The notes: a model not told the origin generated them from the sequence alone. A stretch of 64,000 nt of DNA from Pseudomonas mediterranea CFBP 5447 (GCF_000774145.1 NZ_KN322983.1:372001-436000), one strand, 5' to 3'; shown: positions 1 to 9,894, counted from the stretch's first letter. Made by a program: numbers and translations.

Positions 1-2
1 CC

Positions 3-27
3 ATCGCGAGCAGGCTCGCTCCCACAG
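3..27 (-). repeat. REP unit (single, at window edge)
   Basis: One copy of the REP core TCGCGAGCAGGCTCGCTCCC lies at the left edge. In the rest of the window these units occur as inverted pairs, so a partner unit probably lies just outside the window. Confidence 0.8.
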
Positions 28-126
28 GGCCCGGTCGTTGATCTGGGTTCCATGATGGCAATTCAGTTTCAGTTAAGTTCACCCGGCTACAGTCGCTTCG
101 TGACGATTATAAAAAGGAGATAACCC

Positions 127-435
127 TTGAACCGCCTGACTGCCTTTTTCATCGCAACGCTCATGGCTTTGGGCGCCAGCCTTGCCCACGCACGGGACCT
201 CGGCCCCGACGAATCCCGAAAACTGCAAGACGCTGGTACCATTCAATCCTTTGAAAAACTCAATGCCGCTGCCTTGGCCAAGCACCCTGGCGCCACCTTG
301 ACCGATACCGAGCTGGAAGAAAAGTACGGCAAGTTCATCTATCAGGTGGAGCTGCGCGACACCCAGGGCATTGAATGGGATATGGAATTGGACGCCGTTA
401 CCGGCAAGGTGCTCAAGAATCATCAGGATACTTAA
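127..435 (+). CDS. Small exported PepSY-domain protein
   Basis: 102 aa. The N-terminus has a signal peptide: a basic start, a hydrophobic stretch at about residues 6-18, and an AHA cleavage motif near residue 22. The rest resembles a single PepSY domain (YGKFIYQVELRD, then a GIEWDMELDAVTGKVL-like end), a fold found in periplasmic modulators of proteases and sensor kinases. The start is TTG at 127, chosen because AAGGAGA at 114-120 is a strong ribosome binding site. The stop overlaps the ATG of the next gene by one base, so it is the first gene of a four-gene operon with a second PepSY protein, a response regulator and a sensor kinase. The inferred role is modulating that sensor; a role in metal or envelope-stress sensing is only a guess. 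Confidence 0.85.
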   Translation: MNRLTAFFIATLMALGASLAHARDLGPDESRKLQDAGTIQSFEKLNAAALAKHPGATLTDTELEEKYGKFIYQVELRDTQGIEWDMELDAVTGKVLKNHQDT

Positions 436-746
436 TGAAGCTTAATCTCTGCTCCCGCAGTCGATGGCCGCTGGTGCTGCTGGCGTTTTGTTCGGCGGTC
501 ATGGCTCGGGACCTGGACCAGGACGAGGCCCTGCAACTGCGCCAGCGGGGGGTGATCCTGCCGCTGGAGCAACTGCTGCAACAGGCACTGGACCTGCACC
601 CCGGCGCCAAGTTGCTGGAGGCCGAGCTGGAAGAGAAACACGGCGTCTATATTTACGAGGTCGAGCTGCTGGATACCGATGGCGTCGTGCGCGAACTGGA
701 CCTGGAGGCCGCATCCGGCCGTTTACTCAAAGATAAGGAAGACTGA
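435..746 (+). CDS. Second small exported PepSY-domain protein
   Basis: 103 aa, starting at the ATG that overlaps the previous stop (TAATG). It is a diverged paralogue of the upstream gene: both carry an ARDL-D-DE segment after the signal peptide, an LxQxLxxHPGAxLxExELEEKxG core and an [11 protein letters not shown] strand pair. The N-terminus (basic, then [13 protein letters not shown]) is a signal peptide, so the product should be periplasmic. Its TGA overlaps the ATG of the response regulator gene (ATGA type), indicating translational coupling. Tandem PepSY genes ahead of a two-component system suggest accessory sensing proteins; ligand and partner cannot be read from sequence. Confidence 0.85.
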   Translation: MKLNLCSRSRWPLVLLAFCSAVMARDLDQDEALQLRQRGVILPLEQLLQQALDLHPGAKLLEAELEEKHGVYIYEVELLDTDGVVRELDLEAASGRLLKDKED

Positions 747-1414
747 TGCGCCTGCTTCTGGTGGAAGATCACGTTCCCCTGGCCGACGAGTTGATGGCCG
801 GGTTGACACGGCAGGGCTATGCCGTCGACTGGCTCGCCGATGGTCGCGACGCGGTGTACCAAGGCAGCAGCGAACCCTATGACCTGATCATCCTCGACCT
901 TGGCCTGCCGGGTGTGCCGGGGCTCGAAGTACTGGCCCAATGGCGTGCCGGCGGGATGAGTACTCCGGTGCTGATCCTCACCGCCCGCGGTTCCTGGGCC
1001 GAACGCATCGAAGGCCTCAAGGCCGGTGCCGACGATTACCTGACCAAGCCTTTTCATCCCGAGGAACTGCACCTGCGGGTCCAGGCGTTGCTGCGCCGCT
1101 CCCATGGCCAGGCCAATCAGCCGACGCTTCAGGCCGCCGGGCTGCATCTGGATGAGGGGCGCCAATGCGTGGTCCGCGACGGCGCGGACATCCAGCTGAC
1201 CGCCGCTGAATTTCGCTTGCTGCGCTATTTCATGCTTCACCCCGAGCAGATCCTCTCCAAGAGCCATCTCGCCGAACATCTGTATGACGGCGAAACCGAG
1301 CGGGACTCCAATGTGCTGGAAGTCCATGTCAATCACCTGCGACGCAAGCTGGGACGCAGCGTGATCGAAACCCGTCGCGGCCAGGGTTACCTGTTCGGCG
1401 GGCAGGCCCGGTGA
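746..1414 (+). CDS. OmpR/PhoB-family response regulator
   Basis: 222 aa. Receiver domain at residues 1-115 with the acidic pair near E7-D8, phospho-acceptor Asp51 in [10 protein letters not shown], and the conserved Lys in LTKPF. A winged-helix Trans_reg_C DNA-binding domain follows at about 125-220 ([24 protein letters not shown]). Family knowledge: phosphorylation by the cognate kinase promotes dimerisation and DNA binding. It overlaps both neighbours by 4 bases or fewer, so it is expressed with the two PepSY genes and the kinase. Overall it is closest to the PhoP/QseB subfamily, but I cannot assign a named system. Confidence 0.95.
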   Translation: MRLLLVEDHVPLADELMAGLTRQGYAVDWLADGRDAVYQGSSEPYDLIILDLGLPGVPGLEVLAQWRAGGMSTPVLILTARGSWAERIEGLKAGADDYLTKPFHPEELHLRVQALLRRSHGQANQPTLQAAGLHLDEGRQCVVRDGADIQLTAAEFRLLRYFMLHPEQILSKSHLAEHLYDGETERDSNVLEVHVNHLRRKLGRSVIETRRGQGYLFGGQAR

Positions 1415-2724
1415 GATCCATCCAGCGAGGGCTGAGCCTGGGCCTGATCGGTGTGATGGTGGTGGTTGGCCTGGTCCTGGCGCAGACCAGCCTGTGGCTG
1501 TTCGAGCTGGGATTGCAGCGCTATCTGGAGGCCGGGCTGCGCAACGACAGCGAAAGCCTGCTGGTAGCCCTGGTGCGTGGTCCCCAGGGGCTGCAGCTGG
1601 ATGAACGGCGTCTGTCGCCGGCCTATCTGCGACCCTTCTCTGGACATTATTTCCGCATCGATTTCGCCGACGTGCACTGGCGCTCCCGTTCCCTCTGGGA
1701 CCAGGAACTGCCCCGGCTCGACCATCCGGGCCTGCACGCAAACCTGCAACTGGGGCCTGAAGGCCAGAAACTGCTGGTATTGCGCACTGACTACCGGCGC
1801 CTGGGCCAAGCGATTTCCATCAGCGTGGCTCAGGACTACACGCCTGTGCGCGACAGTTTCCTGCGCATGCAGCAGATCGGCCTTGGCCTTGGCCTGGCGG
1901 GGCTGTTGCTGATCCTGTTGCTGCAACGGTTCACGGTGCGCCGCGCCCTGCGTCCGCTGGAGAAAGCCCGGGAACAGATCGCGCAACTGCAGCGTGGACA
2001 ACGCTCGCAACTCGACGAGCAGGTGCCCCTGGAGCTGGAACCGCTGGTGGCGCAGATCAACCATCTGCTGGCTCACACCGAAGACAGTCTCAAGCGCTCG
2101 CGCAACGCCCTGGGCAACCTGGGCCATGCCCTGAAAACCCCGTTGGCGGTGTTGCAGAGCTTGGCCTCGAACGAAAAACTCGACCCGTACCCCGAATTGC
2201 GCAGCTTACTGCTCGAACAACTGGAGCAGGTGCGCCAGCGCCTGAACCGTGAGCTCAACCGCGCCCGACTGGCCGGCGATGCCTTGCCCGGCGCGCAGCT
2301 GGACTGCGATGCGGAACTGCCAGGGCTGCTGGCGACGCTGAACATGATCCATGGCGAGCATCTGCACCTGAGTTATGTGGCCGCGCCAGGGCAGCACCTG
2401 CCCTGGGACCGCGAAGACCTGCTGGAGCTGCTGGGCAACCTGCTGGACAACGCCTGCAAGTGGGCGGATGCCGAGGTGCGCCTGAGCGTGACCGAGACGG
2501 CCGGGGCATTCATCCTGGCGGTGGAAGACGACGGCCCGGGCATTCCCGAGGAGCGGCGCGCGCAGGTCTTCAGCCGGGGCACGCGCCTGGACGAGCAGAC
2601 CGACGGCCACGGCCTGGGGCTCGGAATCGTGCGGGACATCGTCGACACCTGGGGCGGGACGCTGACCCTGCACGACAGCGAGTGGGGCGGGCTGAAGGTC
2701 CTGATCGAACTGCCTCGGCGCTGA
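1411..2724 (+). CDS. Membrane sensor histidine kinase, PhoQ-like
   Basis: 437 aa, GTG start in a GTGA overlap with the response regulator stop. Transmembrane segments at about residues 9-30 and 155-172 flank a periplasmic sensor region of about 120 residues. A short linker leads to the dimerisation/phosphotransfer helix with phospho-acceptor His239 in [13 protein letters not shown]. The ATPase domain has an N box ([11 protein letters not shown], near 342), a G1 box ([11 protein letters not shown]) and a G2 box (GHGLGLGIV). The ALKTPL motif and overall layout resemble PhoQ-type kinases. It is the fourth gene of the PepSY-PepSY-regulator-kinase operon; the signal is unknown. Confidence 0.95.
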   Translation: MRSIQRGLSLGLIGVMVVVGLVLAQTSLWLFELGLQRYLEAGLRNDSESLLVALVRGPQGLQLDERRLSPAYLRPFSGHYFRIDFADVHWRSRSLWDQELPRLDHPGLHANLQLGPEGQKLLVLRTDYRRLGQAISISVAQDYTPVRDSFLRMQQIGLGLGLAGLLLILLLQRFTVRRALRPLEKAREQIAQLQRGQRSQLDEQVPLELEPLVAQINHLLAHTEDSLKRSRNALGNLGHALKTPLAVLQSLASNEKLDPYPELRSLLLEQLEQVRQRLNRELNRARLAGDALPGAQLDCDAELPGLLATLNMIHGEHLHLSYVAAPGQHLPWDREDLLELLGNLLDNACKWADAEVRLSVTETAGAFILAVEDDGPGIPEERRAQVFSRGTRLDEQTDGHGLGLGIVRDIVDTWGGTLTLHDSEWGGLKVLIELPRR

Positions 2725-2740
2725 TCGCGCCGAATCACCC

Positions 2741-2832
2741 TGTGGGAGCGAGCCTGCTCGCGATGACGGCGTATCAGCTTGCATCCAGGGTGACTGATCG
2801 GACGCTATCGCGAGCAGGCTCGCTCCCACAGG
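2741..2832. repeat. REP doublet (inverted pair)
   Basis: Two inverted copies of GGGAGCGAGCCTGCTCGCGA separated by about 40 bases. They sit between the kinase gene and the transporter gene and can form one large hairpin. Confidence 0.9.
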
Positions 2833-2963
2833 GGGGCTGCGCTGATTTTGAATACAGCAAACGCCCCGAAAGCCGCCGCACGGCCCTTGCAGCTTGGCGC
2901 CGCTTGCTGCAAAGTCCCCGCCTTTTTTCCGGTGGCTTTCCACCGCTGTGCCTTGAGGTAACG

Positions 2964-4283
2964 ATGATAAATGCAGTAATTGCCGCGGTTGGCGTCATGC
3001 TGGTGCTCAGCCTGTCCCGCGTGCATGTGGTGATCGCGCTGATTATCGGCGCGTTGGTGGGTGGCCTGACGGGTGGCCTGGGCATCGAGGCGACGCTCAA
3101 GGCGTTCAACTCGGGTCTGGGTGGCGGTGCGACGGTGGCATTGTCCTATGCCTTGCTCGGCGCTTTCGCGGTGGCGATCGCCAAGTCCGGCATGGCCCAC
3201 GCCCTGGCCGACAAGGCCCTGGCCCTGGTGGACCGCCAGGACGCCGCCGGTGGCTCTGGCGTCAAATGGGTGCTGATCGGCTTGCTGGGAGCGGTTGCCG
3301 TCGCCTCGCAGAACGTCCTGCCGATCCACATCGCCTTCATTCCGCTGCTGGTGCCGCCGCTGCTCTACGTGCTGACCAAGCTGCAGCTGGATCGTCGGCT
3401 GATCGCCTGCGTCATGACCTTCGGCCTGATCACCCCCTACATGTTCCTGCCCGTGGGCTTCGGCAACATTTTCCTCAATGAAATCCTGCTGGCCAACATC
3501 GCCCGCAGCGGCGTGGACGTCAGTGGCATCAACGTCACCCATGCCATGGGCATCCCAGCGCTGGGCATGGTGTTCGGCTTGCTGCTGTCGTTGTTCAGCT
3601 ACCGCAAGAAGCGTGTCTACGACCTGAAGAAGATCGCCCGGGTCGAGCAGGTGGCGGTGCGCTACAACCCGATGAGCCTGATGGTGGCCGGGCTCGCCGT
3701 GGCGGCAGCGTTCGCGATTCAGTTGCTGGTGGACTCTATGATCATCGGCGCCCTGGCCGGCTTCCTGATTTTCTCGCTATCGGGGGTGGTGCGCTGGCGC
3801 GAGACTGACGACCTGTTCACCGAAGGCATGAAGATGATGGCGATGATCGGCTTCATCATGATCGCCGCCTCGGGGTTCGCCGAGGTGATGAAGGCCACTG
3901 GTGAAGTCCAGAGCCTGGTGGAAACCTCGGCGGCCTGGATCGGCCACAGCAAGGGCATTGGCGTGCTGATGATGTTGCTGGTGGGCCTGTTGGTGACCAT
4001 GGGCATCGGCTCGTCGTTCTCTACCGTACCGATCCTGGCGACGATTTTCGTGCCGCTGTGCCTGCAACTGGGCTTCAGCCCGCTGGCGATCGTCTGCATC
4101 GTCGGCACCGCCGGCGCCCTGGGCGATGCGGGCTCGCCTGCCTCGGACTCGACCCTCGGACCGACCTCCGGTCTGAACATCGACGGCCAGCACCACCATA
4201 TCTGGGACACCGTGGTCCCGACCTTCATCCACTACAACCTGCCGCTGCTGGCGTTTGGTTGGGTGGCGGCGATGGTGTTGTAG
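2964..4283 (+). CDS. Na+/H+ antiporter-family inner-membrane transporter
   Basis: 439 aa, starting at ATG 2964 after a GAGG motif about 6 bases upstream. Longer reading into the upstream REP region is artefactual. The protein is very hydrophobic, with about 10-12 predicted transmembrane helices. It has glycine-rich loops ([19 protein letters not shown] near the start; [17 protein letters not shown] near the C-terminus) of the kind seen in YuiF/GntP-related Na_H_antiporter families. Family knowledge points to cation-coupled transport of H+ or a small organic or amino acid substrate; the substrate is not defined here. It is monocistronic, between two REP doublets. Confidence 0.85.
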   Translation: MINAVIAAVGVMLVLSLSRVHVVIALIIGALVGGLTGGLGIEATLKAFNSGLGGGATVALSYALLGAFAVAIAKSGMAHALADKALALVDRQDAAGGSGVKWVLIGLLGAVAVASQNVLPIHIAFIPLLVPPLLYVLTKLQLDRRLIACVMTFGLITPYMFLPVGFGNIFLNEILLANIARSGVDVSGINVTHAMGIPALGMVFGLLLSLFSYRKKRVYDLKKIARVEQVAVRYNPMSLMVAGLAVAAAFAIQLLVDSMIIGALAGFLIFSLSGVVRWRETDDLFTEGMKMMAMIGFIMIAASGFAEVMKATGEVQSLVETSAAWIGHSKGIGVLMMLLVGLLVTMGIGSSFSTVPILATIFVPLCLQLGFSPLAIVCIVGTAGALGDAGSPASDSTLGPTSGLNIDGQHHHIWDTVVPTFIHYNLPLLAFGWVAAMVL

Positions 4284-4303
4284 TCCGAAAACCGAGTCGC
4301 TTC

Positions 4304-4369
4304 CACCGCGAGCAGGCTCGCTCCCACATTGGAATGCATTTCCCTGTGGGAGCGAGCCTGCTCGCGATT
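4304..4369. repeat. REP doublet
   Basis: Inverted pair of the main REP unit with a short spacer (about 18 bases), between the transporter and chemoreceptor genes. Confidence 0.9.
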
Positions 4370-4453
4370 GCTTTTGAGATTGCCCTACAGTTTTTCCCAA
4401 GCTTGCCGTTAATACAGCTAACCACGCCAATAACACCAACAAGAGTGACCAGC

Positions 4454-6133
4454 ATGCGCCTGAGCCTGAAGGCTAAAGTCCTGTCCCTGGCAATATTGCC
4501 GGTACTGTTGTCTGCGGTGATCATCAGCCTGACCACGGCTTTCATCTTGACGGAGCAAGCCGGTAAAGAGGTCCAGCAGACCCGCGAACGCCTGCTCGCC
4601 GACGCCAAGGCCACCCTGCAGAGCTACGTGGCGGTGGGTTTGACCGCCATCAAGCCGCTGTACGATGCGGCCGCTCCCGGTGATAACGCGGCGCGGGCCG
4701 AGGCCATCAAACTGCTGTCGAACATCAGTTACGGCAAGGACGGCTACTTCTTCGGCTACGACTCCGAAACCGTGCGCCTGTTCAAGGCCAACAGCCCCGA
4801 CGGCGTGGGCAAGAGTTTCAAGGAAAACCGCGACCCGAACGGTGTCTACGTCAACCGTGACTTGGTGAAAGTCGCCAAGGACGGGACTCACTACCTCGAA
4901 TACAGCTCGCCGCTGCCCAACAGCAAGGACCTGGTGCCCAAGCTCGGCTACACCGAATACCTGTCCAAGTGGGACATGGCGGTGGGTAGTTCGGTCAACC
5001 TGGACGGCATCGAAGCCCAGGTGGCCCTGGTGGAAGCCAAGGTCCATGAGCGTGTGCAAGGCGTGATATTGAGCATCATCGGTATCGCCGCCGTGGTGTT
5101 GCTGGTGATTGCGGTGGTGGGGATTCTGCTGGCCAACACCATCCTGCGACCTTTGCACCTGATGAAAGACAACCTCGACGACATCGCGGCGGGCGAGGGC
5201 GACCTGACCCGGCGCCTGGCGATCACCAGCCAGGACGAACTCGGCCAACTGGCCGGCTCGTTCAACCGCTTCGTCGACAAGATCCACGGCCTGGTGCGGC
5301 AGATCACCGACATGACTTCGCAACTGACCGGGCTGGTGACCCAGGTTTCCGAGCAGGCCCAGCGTTCCGAGCAGGCCATGGAGCGCCAGCGCCACGAAAC
5401 CGACCAGGTCGCCACAGCGATCAACGAGATGTCGTCCGCCGCCCAGGAAGTGGCCCGCAGCGCCCAGGGCGCCGCCGTGGCCGCCCAGCAGACCGACGAA
5501 GAAGGTCAGTCTGCCAAGCGGGTGGTGGCCGGCAGCATCCAGCAGATTCATGCGCTGGTGAACGATATCCGCAGCAGTGGCGTGTCCCTGGACAGCCTGC
5601 AACAGGACGTGGCCTCGATTGTCAGCGTACTCGGCGTGATCCGTTCGATTGCCGAGCAGACCAACCTGCTGGCCCTCAACGCAGCCATCGAGGCGGCGCG
5701 TGCCGGGGAAGCGGGGCGTGGTTTCGCGGTGGTGGCCGATGAAGTGCGGGCCCTGGCCAGCCGGACCCAGCAGAGCACCCAGGAAATCCAGGGGATGATC
5801 GACCGCCTGCAATCGGGTACCCATGCGGCTGTGGAGGCGATGCGTCGCTCCAGTGAGGCCGGCGACGGCACATCGGTCCGGGCCAACGAGGCGGGAGCGT
5901 CCCTGGACACCATGGCGCAGTTGATCGGCACCATCAACTCGATGAATGCCCAGATCGCCAGCGCCGCGGAAGAGCAGACCGCGGTGGCCGAGGAAATCAA
6001 CCGCAGCGTGCATCAGATCGCCGTGGCAGTGGACAGCGTCGCCGACGAAACCCAACTCGGCGCCCAGACCTCCCGCAGCCTGAACGAGCTGGGCCAGCGC
6101 CTGGGCAAACTGGTCGGACAGTTCCGTATCTGA
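4454..6133 (+). CDS. Methyl-accepting chemotaxis protein, sCache type
   Basis: 559 aa from ATG 4454. A first transmembrane helix at about 9-32 precedes a periplasmic single-Cache domain containing [11 protein letters not shown], the aromatic core seen in organic-acid and amine-sensing Cache receptors. A second transmembrane helix lies at about 204-226, followed by HAMP ([26 protein letters not shown] region) and a long cytoplasmic coiled coil. The signalling hairpin tip is intact ([20 protein letters not shown]). It should sit in the inner membrane and signal through CheW/CheA. The ligand is not deducible. There is no obvious C-terminal CheR-binding pentapeptide (ends VGQFRI). Confidence 0.95.
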   Translation: MRLSLKAKVLSLAILPVLLSAVIISLTTAFILTEQAGKEVQQTRERLLADAKATLQSYVAVGLTAIKPLYDAAAPGDNAARAEAIKLLSNISYGKDGYFFGYDSETVRLFKANSPDGVGKSFKENRDPNGVYVNRDLVKVAKDGTHYLEYSSPLPNSKDLVPKLGYTEYLSKWDMAVGSSVNLDGIEAQVALVEAKVHERVQGVILSIIGIAAVVLLVIAVVGILLANTILRPLHLMKDNLDDIAAGEGDLTRRLAITSQDELGQLAGSFNRFVDKIHGLVRQITDMTSQLTGLVTQVSEQAQRSEQAMERQRHETDQVATAINEMSSAAQEVARSAQGAAVAAQQTDEEGQSAKRVVAGSIQQIHALVNDIRSSGVSLDSLQQDVASIVSVLGVIRSIAEQTNLLALNAAIEAARAGEAGRGFAVVADEVRALASRTQQSTQEIQGMIDRLQSGTHAAVEAMRRSSEAGDGTSVRANEAGASLDTMAQLIGTINSMNAQIASAAEEQTAVAEEINRSVHQIAVAVDSVADETQLGAQTSRSLNELGQRLGKLVGQFRI

Positions 6134-6139
6134 CGGCCA

Positions 6140-6240
6140 GGAGCTGCCGAAGGCTGCGATCTTCTGCTTCCGATCCAGATGTCTTCGCCTGGGATACCAG
6201 GCCCTATCGGGAAAGGAGGATCGCAGCCTTCGGCAGTTCC
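6140..6240. repeat. Long inverted repeat, different REP-like family
   Basis: Imperfect arms of about 22 bases (GGAGCTGCCGAAGGCTGCGA and its complement ending TTCGGCAGTTCC) surround a 55-base spacer directly after the chemoreceptor stop. The sequence is unrelated to the main REP unit. It could act as a transcript 3' end, but there is no T-run. Confidence 0.75.
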
Positions 6241-6311
6241 TGCCGTGGTCCGTTGGTTGGCACTCATCCCTGTTGGAGTGGTGAGCCAGCTGAACATTCA
6301 TGACTGACACA

Positions 6312-6409
6312 CCGCTATCGCGAGCGGGCTCGCTCCCACAGGGTCCGGGCTTGATCGGATAGCGTCACCACCAATCCCTTGTGGGAGCGAGCCTGCTCGC
6401 GATAGCGGT
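6312..6409. repeat. REP doublet
   Basis: Inverted pair of the main REP unit with arms extended outward by ACCGCTA/TAGCGGT. It lies just before the 3' end of trhP. Confidence 0.9.
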
Positions 6410-6430
6410 GGTTCAGTTGGCAAGCCCCTC

Positions 6431-7756
6431 CTATGACTTGCGCAGATCGCGCATCAACAACCCGAACCGCAGATCCACCGCATCCGGTATCGGCACGTAC
6501 ACCACATGCCCGTCCCCCGGCGCGACGTCGATGCTCTGGCCTTTCACGTCCTGTAGTTGATGCAGGTCGAAGTGGAAATTGCCCTTTGGCGTCATCAACT
6601 CCATGTGGTCGCCCAACTCGAAGCGGTTCTTGACCCGTACTTCGGCCAGGCGTTCGCGCCGCTCGCCGGTGAGTTCGCCGACGAACTGCTGGCGCTCCGA
6701 TACTGAACTGCCGTTCTGATAGTTCTGATATTCGTCATGCACATGCCGACGCAGGAAGCCCTCGGTGTAGCCCCGCTGGGCCAGTGACTCCAGGTCGGTC
6801 ATCAGGCCCAGGTCGAATTTGCGGCCGGCCATGGCGTCATCGATCGCCCGGCGATACACCTGGGTGGTGCGCGCGCAGTAGAAGTGCGACTTGGTCCGGC
6901 CTTCGATCTTCAGGGAATGCACGCCCATGCGGGTCAGCCGCTCCACATGCTGCACGGCCCGCAGGTCCTTGGCGTTCATGATGTAGGTGCCGTGCTCGTC
7001 CTCGAACGCCGGCATGGATTCGTCCGGACGGTTGGCTTCTTGGAGCAGGAACACCTGATCGGTGGGCGCGCCGAGGCCCAGGGTGGGTTCAGGTTGATAG
7101 CTCTGCACGATGTCGCCCACGGCGTTTTCCACCGCTGGCTGGGCTGAGTATTTCCAGCGACAGGCGTTGGTGCAACTGCCCTGGTTGGCGTCGCGCCGGT
7201 TCAGGTAGCCCGATAACAGGCAGCGCCCGGAATAGGCCATGCACAGGGCCCCGTGGACGAACACTTCCAGTTCCATGGCCGGCACCTGCTGACGGATCTC
7301 GGCGATTTCCTCCAGGGACAGTTCCCGGGAAAGGATGATCCGGCTCAGGCCCTGTTGTTGCCAGAACTCGACACTCGCCCAGTTCACCGTGTTGGCCTGC
7401 ACCGACAGGTGGATCGGCATCTGTGGGAAATGCCGTCGCACCAGCATGATCAGCCCCGGGTCGGACATGATCAGCGCATCGGGCGCCATGGCAATCACCG
7501 GCTCGAGGTCCTTGAGGAAAGTGCGCAGCTTGGCGTTGTGCGGCGCAATGTTCACCACCACGTAGAAGCGCTTGCCCGAAGCTTGGGCTTCACGAATGCC
7601 CAGGGCCAGGTTGGCATGGTCGAATTCATTGTTGCGCACCCGCAGGCTGTAGCGCGGCTGGCCGGCGTAGACCGCGTCGGCGCCGTAGGCGAAGGCATAG
7701 CGCATGTTCTTCAGGGTGCCGGCCGGGGCAAGCAGTTCGGGGGCTACGAGGGGCAT
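6431..7756 (-). CDS. trhP: tRNA uridine-34 hydroxylation protein TrhP (YegQ, U32 family)
   Basis: 441 aa from ATG 7756 (MPLVAPELLAPAGTLK); the open frame upstream to 7903 lacks family similarity. U32 hallmarks: the N-terminal APAGTL segment, ELEVFVHGALCMAYSGRCLLS, and a cysteine set (SGRCLLS, GSCTNACRW) that ligates an Fe-S cluster in this family. Family knowledge: TrhP carries out the oxygen-independent, prephenate-dependent route to 5-hydroxyuridine at tRNA position 34, the precursor of cmo5U/mo5U, complementing oxygen-dependent TrhO. The gene is divergent from an AI-2E transporter gene, and a perfect Anr/FNR-type box lies about 55 bases upstream, consistent with low-oxygen induction. It lacks a strong Shine-Dalgarno. 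Confidence 0.92.
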   Translation of the reverse strand: MPLVAPELLAPAGTLKNMRYAFAYGADAVYAGQPRYSLRVRNNEFDHANLALGIREAQASGKRFYVVVNIAPHNAKLRTFLKDLEPVIAMAPDALIMSDPGLIMLVRRHFPQMPIHLSVQANTVNWASVEFWQQQGLSRIILSRELSLEEIAEIRQQVPAMELEVFVHGALCMAYSGRCLLSGYLNRRDANQGSCTNACRWKYSAQPAVENAVGDIVQSYQPEPTLGLGAPTDQVFLLQEANRPDESMPAFEDEHGTYIMNAKDLRAVQHVERLTRMGVHSLKIEGRTKSHFYCARTTQVYRRAIDDAMAGRKFDLGLMTDLESLAQRGYTEGFLRRHVHDEYQNYQNGSSVSERQQFVGELTGERRERLAEVRVKNRFELGDHMELMTPKGNFHFDLHQLQDVKGQSIDVAPGDGHVVYVPIPDAVDLRFGLLMRDLRKS

Positions 7757-7811
7757 GGTGGCGTCTGATCGCAAAAAGCGCCGACGGTACGCCACGGCCG
7801 GCCTGGCGTTA

Positions 7812-7825
7812 TTGATCTGGATCAA
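7812..7825. promoter_or_regulatory. Anr/FNR-type box
   Basis: TTGATCTGGATCAA matches the consensus TTGAT-N4-ATCAA exactly. It lies between the divergent trhP (start 7756) and AI-2E transporter (start 7903) genes, 55 bases from the trhP start codon and 77 from the other. Anr, Dnr and FNR all bind this sequence. Confidence 0.75.
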
Positions 7826-7902
7826 AGAGGGCGGTGAACGCAACGGCACTCCGGCGAATCCCGACGGACTAACACTTATCGAGCCTGTGACATGGAAAGC
7901 CA

Positions 7903-8964
7903 ATGAACCGAAAGAGCCTGCAATACAAATCCCAGATGCTGCTGCTGATCCTGGTCAGCATCGCTTTCATCTGGATCCTGCTGCCGTTCTATGGCGCGGT
8001 CTTCTGGGCGGTCATCCTCGGCATCGTTTTCGCACCGATGCAGCATCGGCTGCAACTGAAGTTCGGCTGGCCGCGCAATGTCACGTCACTGTTCACCCTG
8101 GGCATCTGTGTGGTCATCGCGATCCTGCCGGTGATCGTCATCAGCACGCTGCTGGTCCAGGAAGGCACGGCGCTGTACAAGAGCCTGGAAAGCGGGGAGC
8201 TGGACATTGCCGACTACCTGGCGCGGTTCAAGGACGCCTTGCCGCCGTACTTTCAGCACCTGCTGGACCGCTTTGGGCTGGGTAACCTGAGCGGGTTGCG
8301 GGACAAGATCGTCAAGAGCGCCATGCAGGGCAGCGAGTTCTTCGCCACCCAGGCCTTCAGCTTCGGCCAGGGGACGTTTCAGTTCCTGGTCAGCTTCTTT
8401 GTGATGCTTTACCTGCTGTTCTTCTTCTTGCGCGACGGCGCGGAATTGGTGCGCAAGGTCCGCGCGGCCATTCCCCTGGCGGAGTACCAGAAACGGCGCC
8501 TGCAATTGAAGTTCAATCGGGTGGTGCGGGCGACAGTCAAGGGCAACCTGCTGGTCGCGATCACCCAGGGGGCGCTGGGTGGGCTGATCTTCTGGGTCCT
8601 GGGGATTTCAACGGTGCTGCCCTGGGCCGTGCTGATGGCCTTCCTGTCGCTATTGCCAGCGGTGGGGGCGGGCATCGTCTGGGCGCCGGTGGCGGTGTAT
8701 TTCCTGCTCTCCGGGGCGATCTGGCAAGGCGTTGTGCTGACGCTGTTCGGGGTGTTCGTGATCGGCCTGGTGGATAATCTTCTGCGCCCGATCCTGGTGG
8801 GCAAGGACACCAAGATGCCTGACTACATGGTGCTGGTCTCGACACTGGGCGGCCTGGCGGTGTTCGGGCTGAACGGGTTCGTGATCGGGCCGCTCATCGC
8901 TGCCTTGTTCATTTCCTGTTGGGCCCTGTTTGTCGAAAGCACGCCTCGGGTGAAATTGCCCTAG
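7903..8964 (+). CDS. AI-2E family (UPF0118) transporter
   Basis: 353 aa from ATG 7903. The family topology is visible: two N-terminal hydrophobic helices (about 10-50), a pair at about 60-90, a soluble amphipathic region (about 90-150), and a C-terminal block of helices (200-345) with a proline/glycine-rich end (VDNLLRPILVGKDTKMPDY, LNGFVIGPLIAALF). Characterised members include AI-2 exporters and Na+/H+-linked transporters, so substrate is open. A possible Anr box lies in the shared promoter region with trhP. Confidence 0.9.
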   Translation: MNRKSLQYKSQMLLLILVSIAFIWILLPFYGAVFWAVILGIVFAPMQHRLQLKFGWPRNVTSLFTLGICVVIAILPVIVISTLLVQEGTALYKSLESGELDIADYLARFKDALPPYFQHLLDRFGLGNLSGLRDKIVKSAMQGSEFFATQAFSFGQGTFQFLVSFFVMLYLLFFFLRDGAELVRKVRAAIPLAEYQKRRLQLKFNRVVRATVKGNLLVAITQGALGGLIFWVLGISTVLPWAVLMAFLSLLPAVGAGIVWAPVAVYFLLSGAIWQGVVLTLFGVFVIGLVDNLLRPILVGKDTKMPDYMVLVSTLGGLAVFGLNGFVIGPLIAALFISCWALFVESTPRVKLP

Positions 8965-8973
8965 CCGTGACTA

Positions 8974-9156
8974 TCACGCGCTCAACAGGTAGGTGCCGAT
9001 GCGCTGCGACAAGGCCTGGGCGGCGGGCAGTGAAGTCAGTGGGCCGCTGATGGTGACCCCGTCCTGGACCAGGTACCAGCAGGCCAACAGGCCACGTTCA
9101 CGGAGTGCGGCGGGGACGGCGCTGCCAATGACAGACATGATTTGAATGTTGAGCAT
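8974..9156 (-). CDS. Small conserved hypothetical protein
   Basis: 60 aa. The start at 9156 (MLNIQIMS) is favoured over the ATG 12 bases upstream because GGAGG lies 5 bases before it. The short sequence has a hydrophobic middle (LLACWYLVQDGVTISGPL) and no recognised domain; the ending AAQALSQRIGTYLLSA is helical. It ends 10 bases from the convergent AI-2E transporter gene. Probably a Pseudomonas-specific small protein; function unknown. Confidence 0.6.
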   Translation of the reverse strand: MLNIQIMSVIGSAVPAALRERGLLACWYLVQDGVTISGPLTSLPAAQALSQRIGTYLLSA

Positions 9157-9244
9157 GGGAACCTCCATCTATCGATGGGAGTACCTTACGACTCAGTCGG
9201 CGAAGGGAGAAATCAACTGCTTCAATAGTGGGAATCGATGCCGC

Positions 9245-9439
9245 TCAATCGACCACCAGATCGAGCATATGCACCACTTCCCGTTCATTGAGCACGCCCT
9301 TGCGTACCAGGTTTTCCGTCAACAACGAAAGGAACTTGGCGGTGCGATGGCCTTCCAGGTGCTTGAGCTCGGTCAGCGCGTTGTACACCTTGCCGGAGGT
9401 GCACAGGCCGACGATGCGGTGGGGGTTTTGCGTGGGCAT
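9245..9439 (-). CDS. Small conserved hypothetical protein
   Basis: 64 aa from ATG 9439 (MPTQNPHRIVGLC), preceded by a purine-rich AAGGACGAAGGT region. The open frame upstream is not protein-like. The product is largely helical and charged (ALTELKHLEGHRTAKFLSLLTENLVRKGVLNEREVVHMLDLVVD), with no signal peptide or membrane segment. Its own terminator is not obvious. No family is recognised; it may be a small cytoplasmic adaptor. Confidence 0.6.
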   Translation of the reverse strand: MPTQNPHRIVGLCTSGKVYNALTELKHLEGHRTAKFLSLLTENLVRKGVLNEREVVHMLDLVVD

Positions 9440-9640
9440 ACCTTCGTCCTTGTTGTTATGAAGCTGTTGTTGACGGACAGGGCCAGCTTGCGGCACTGCC
9501 ATGACGCTCACGTGACAGCTCGAGTTGGCGGAAAACAAAGCAGGATTCAGACCATAATGCCTTCTTGGCACCGGAATATTGTTCCGGTAGCGACCTCTGG
9601 CGGGCCTTATACGGCCTCCAACAGGTTTTTTGCCCACAAA

Positions 9641-9674
9641 AAAGCCCCTGGATCTTTCGATTCAGGGGCTTTTG
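9641..9674 (-). terminator. Intrinsic terminator of tRNA-Asn
   Basis: Stem AGCCCCTG/CAGGGGCT with a 12-base loop. On the minus strand it is followed by a T-run (AAAAAA on the plus strand), 12 bases after the tRNA 3' end. Confidence 0.8.
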
Positions 9675-9685
9675 ATGTTGCTGTC

Positions 9686-9761
<76 letters not shown>

Positions 9762-9770
9762 ATGACGCGT

Positions 9771-9798
9771 ATGTTACTGATTGGAAAAGAGAAGTCAA
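9771..9798 (-). promoter_or_regulatory. Sigma-70 promoter of tRNA-Asn
   Basis: On the minus strand TTGACT (-35), 16-base spacer, TAACAT (-10), ending 10 bases before the tRNA 5' end. Confidence 0.65.
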
Positions 9799-9894
9799 GC
9801 TTTGGGTGGTGGGCGGTGGGTTTGATTGGCCGTGGGGGGGACTCAAACACTTGTTACCGCTTCACACAAGTAAGGATCGCGCCGCAAAAACGAC

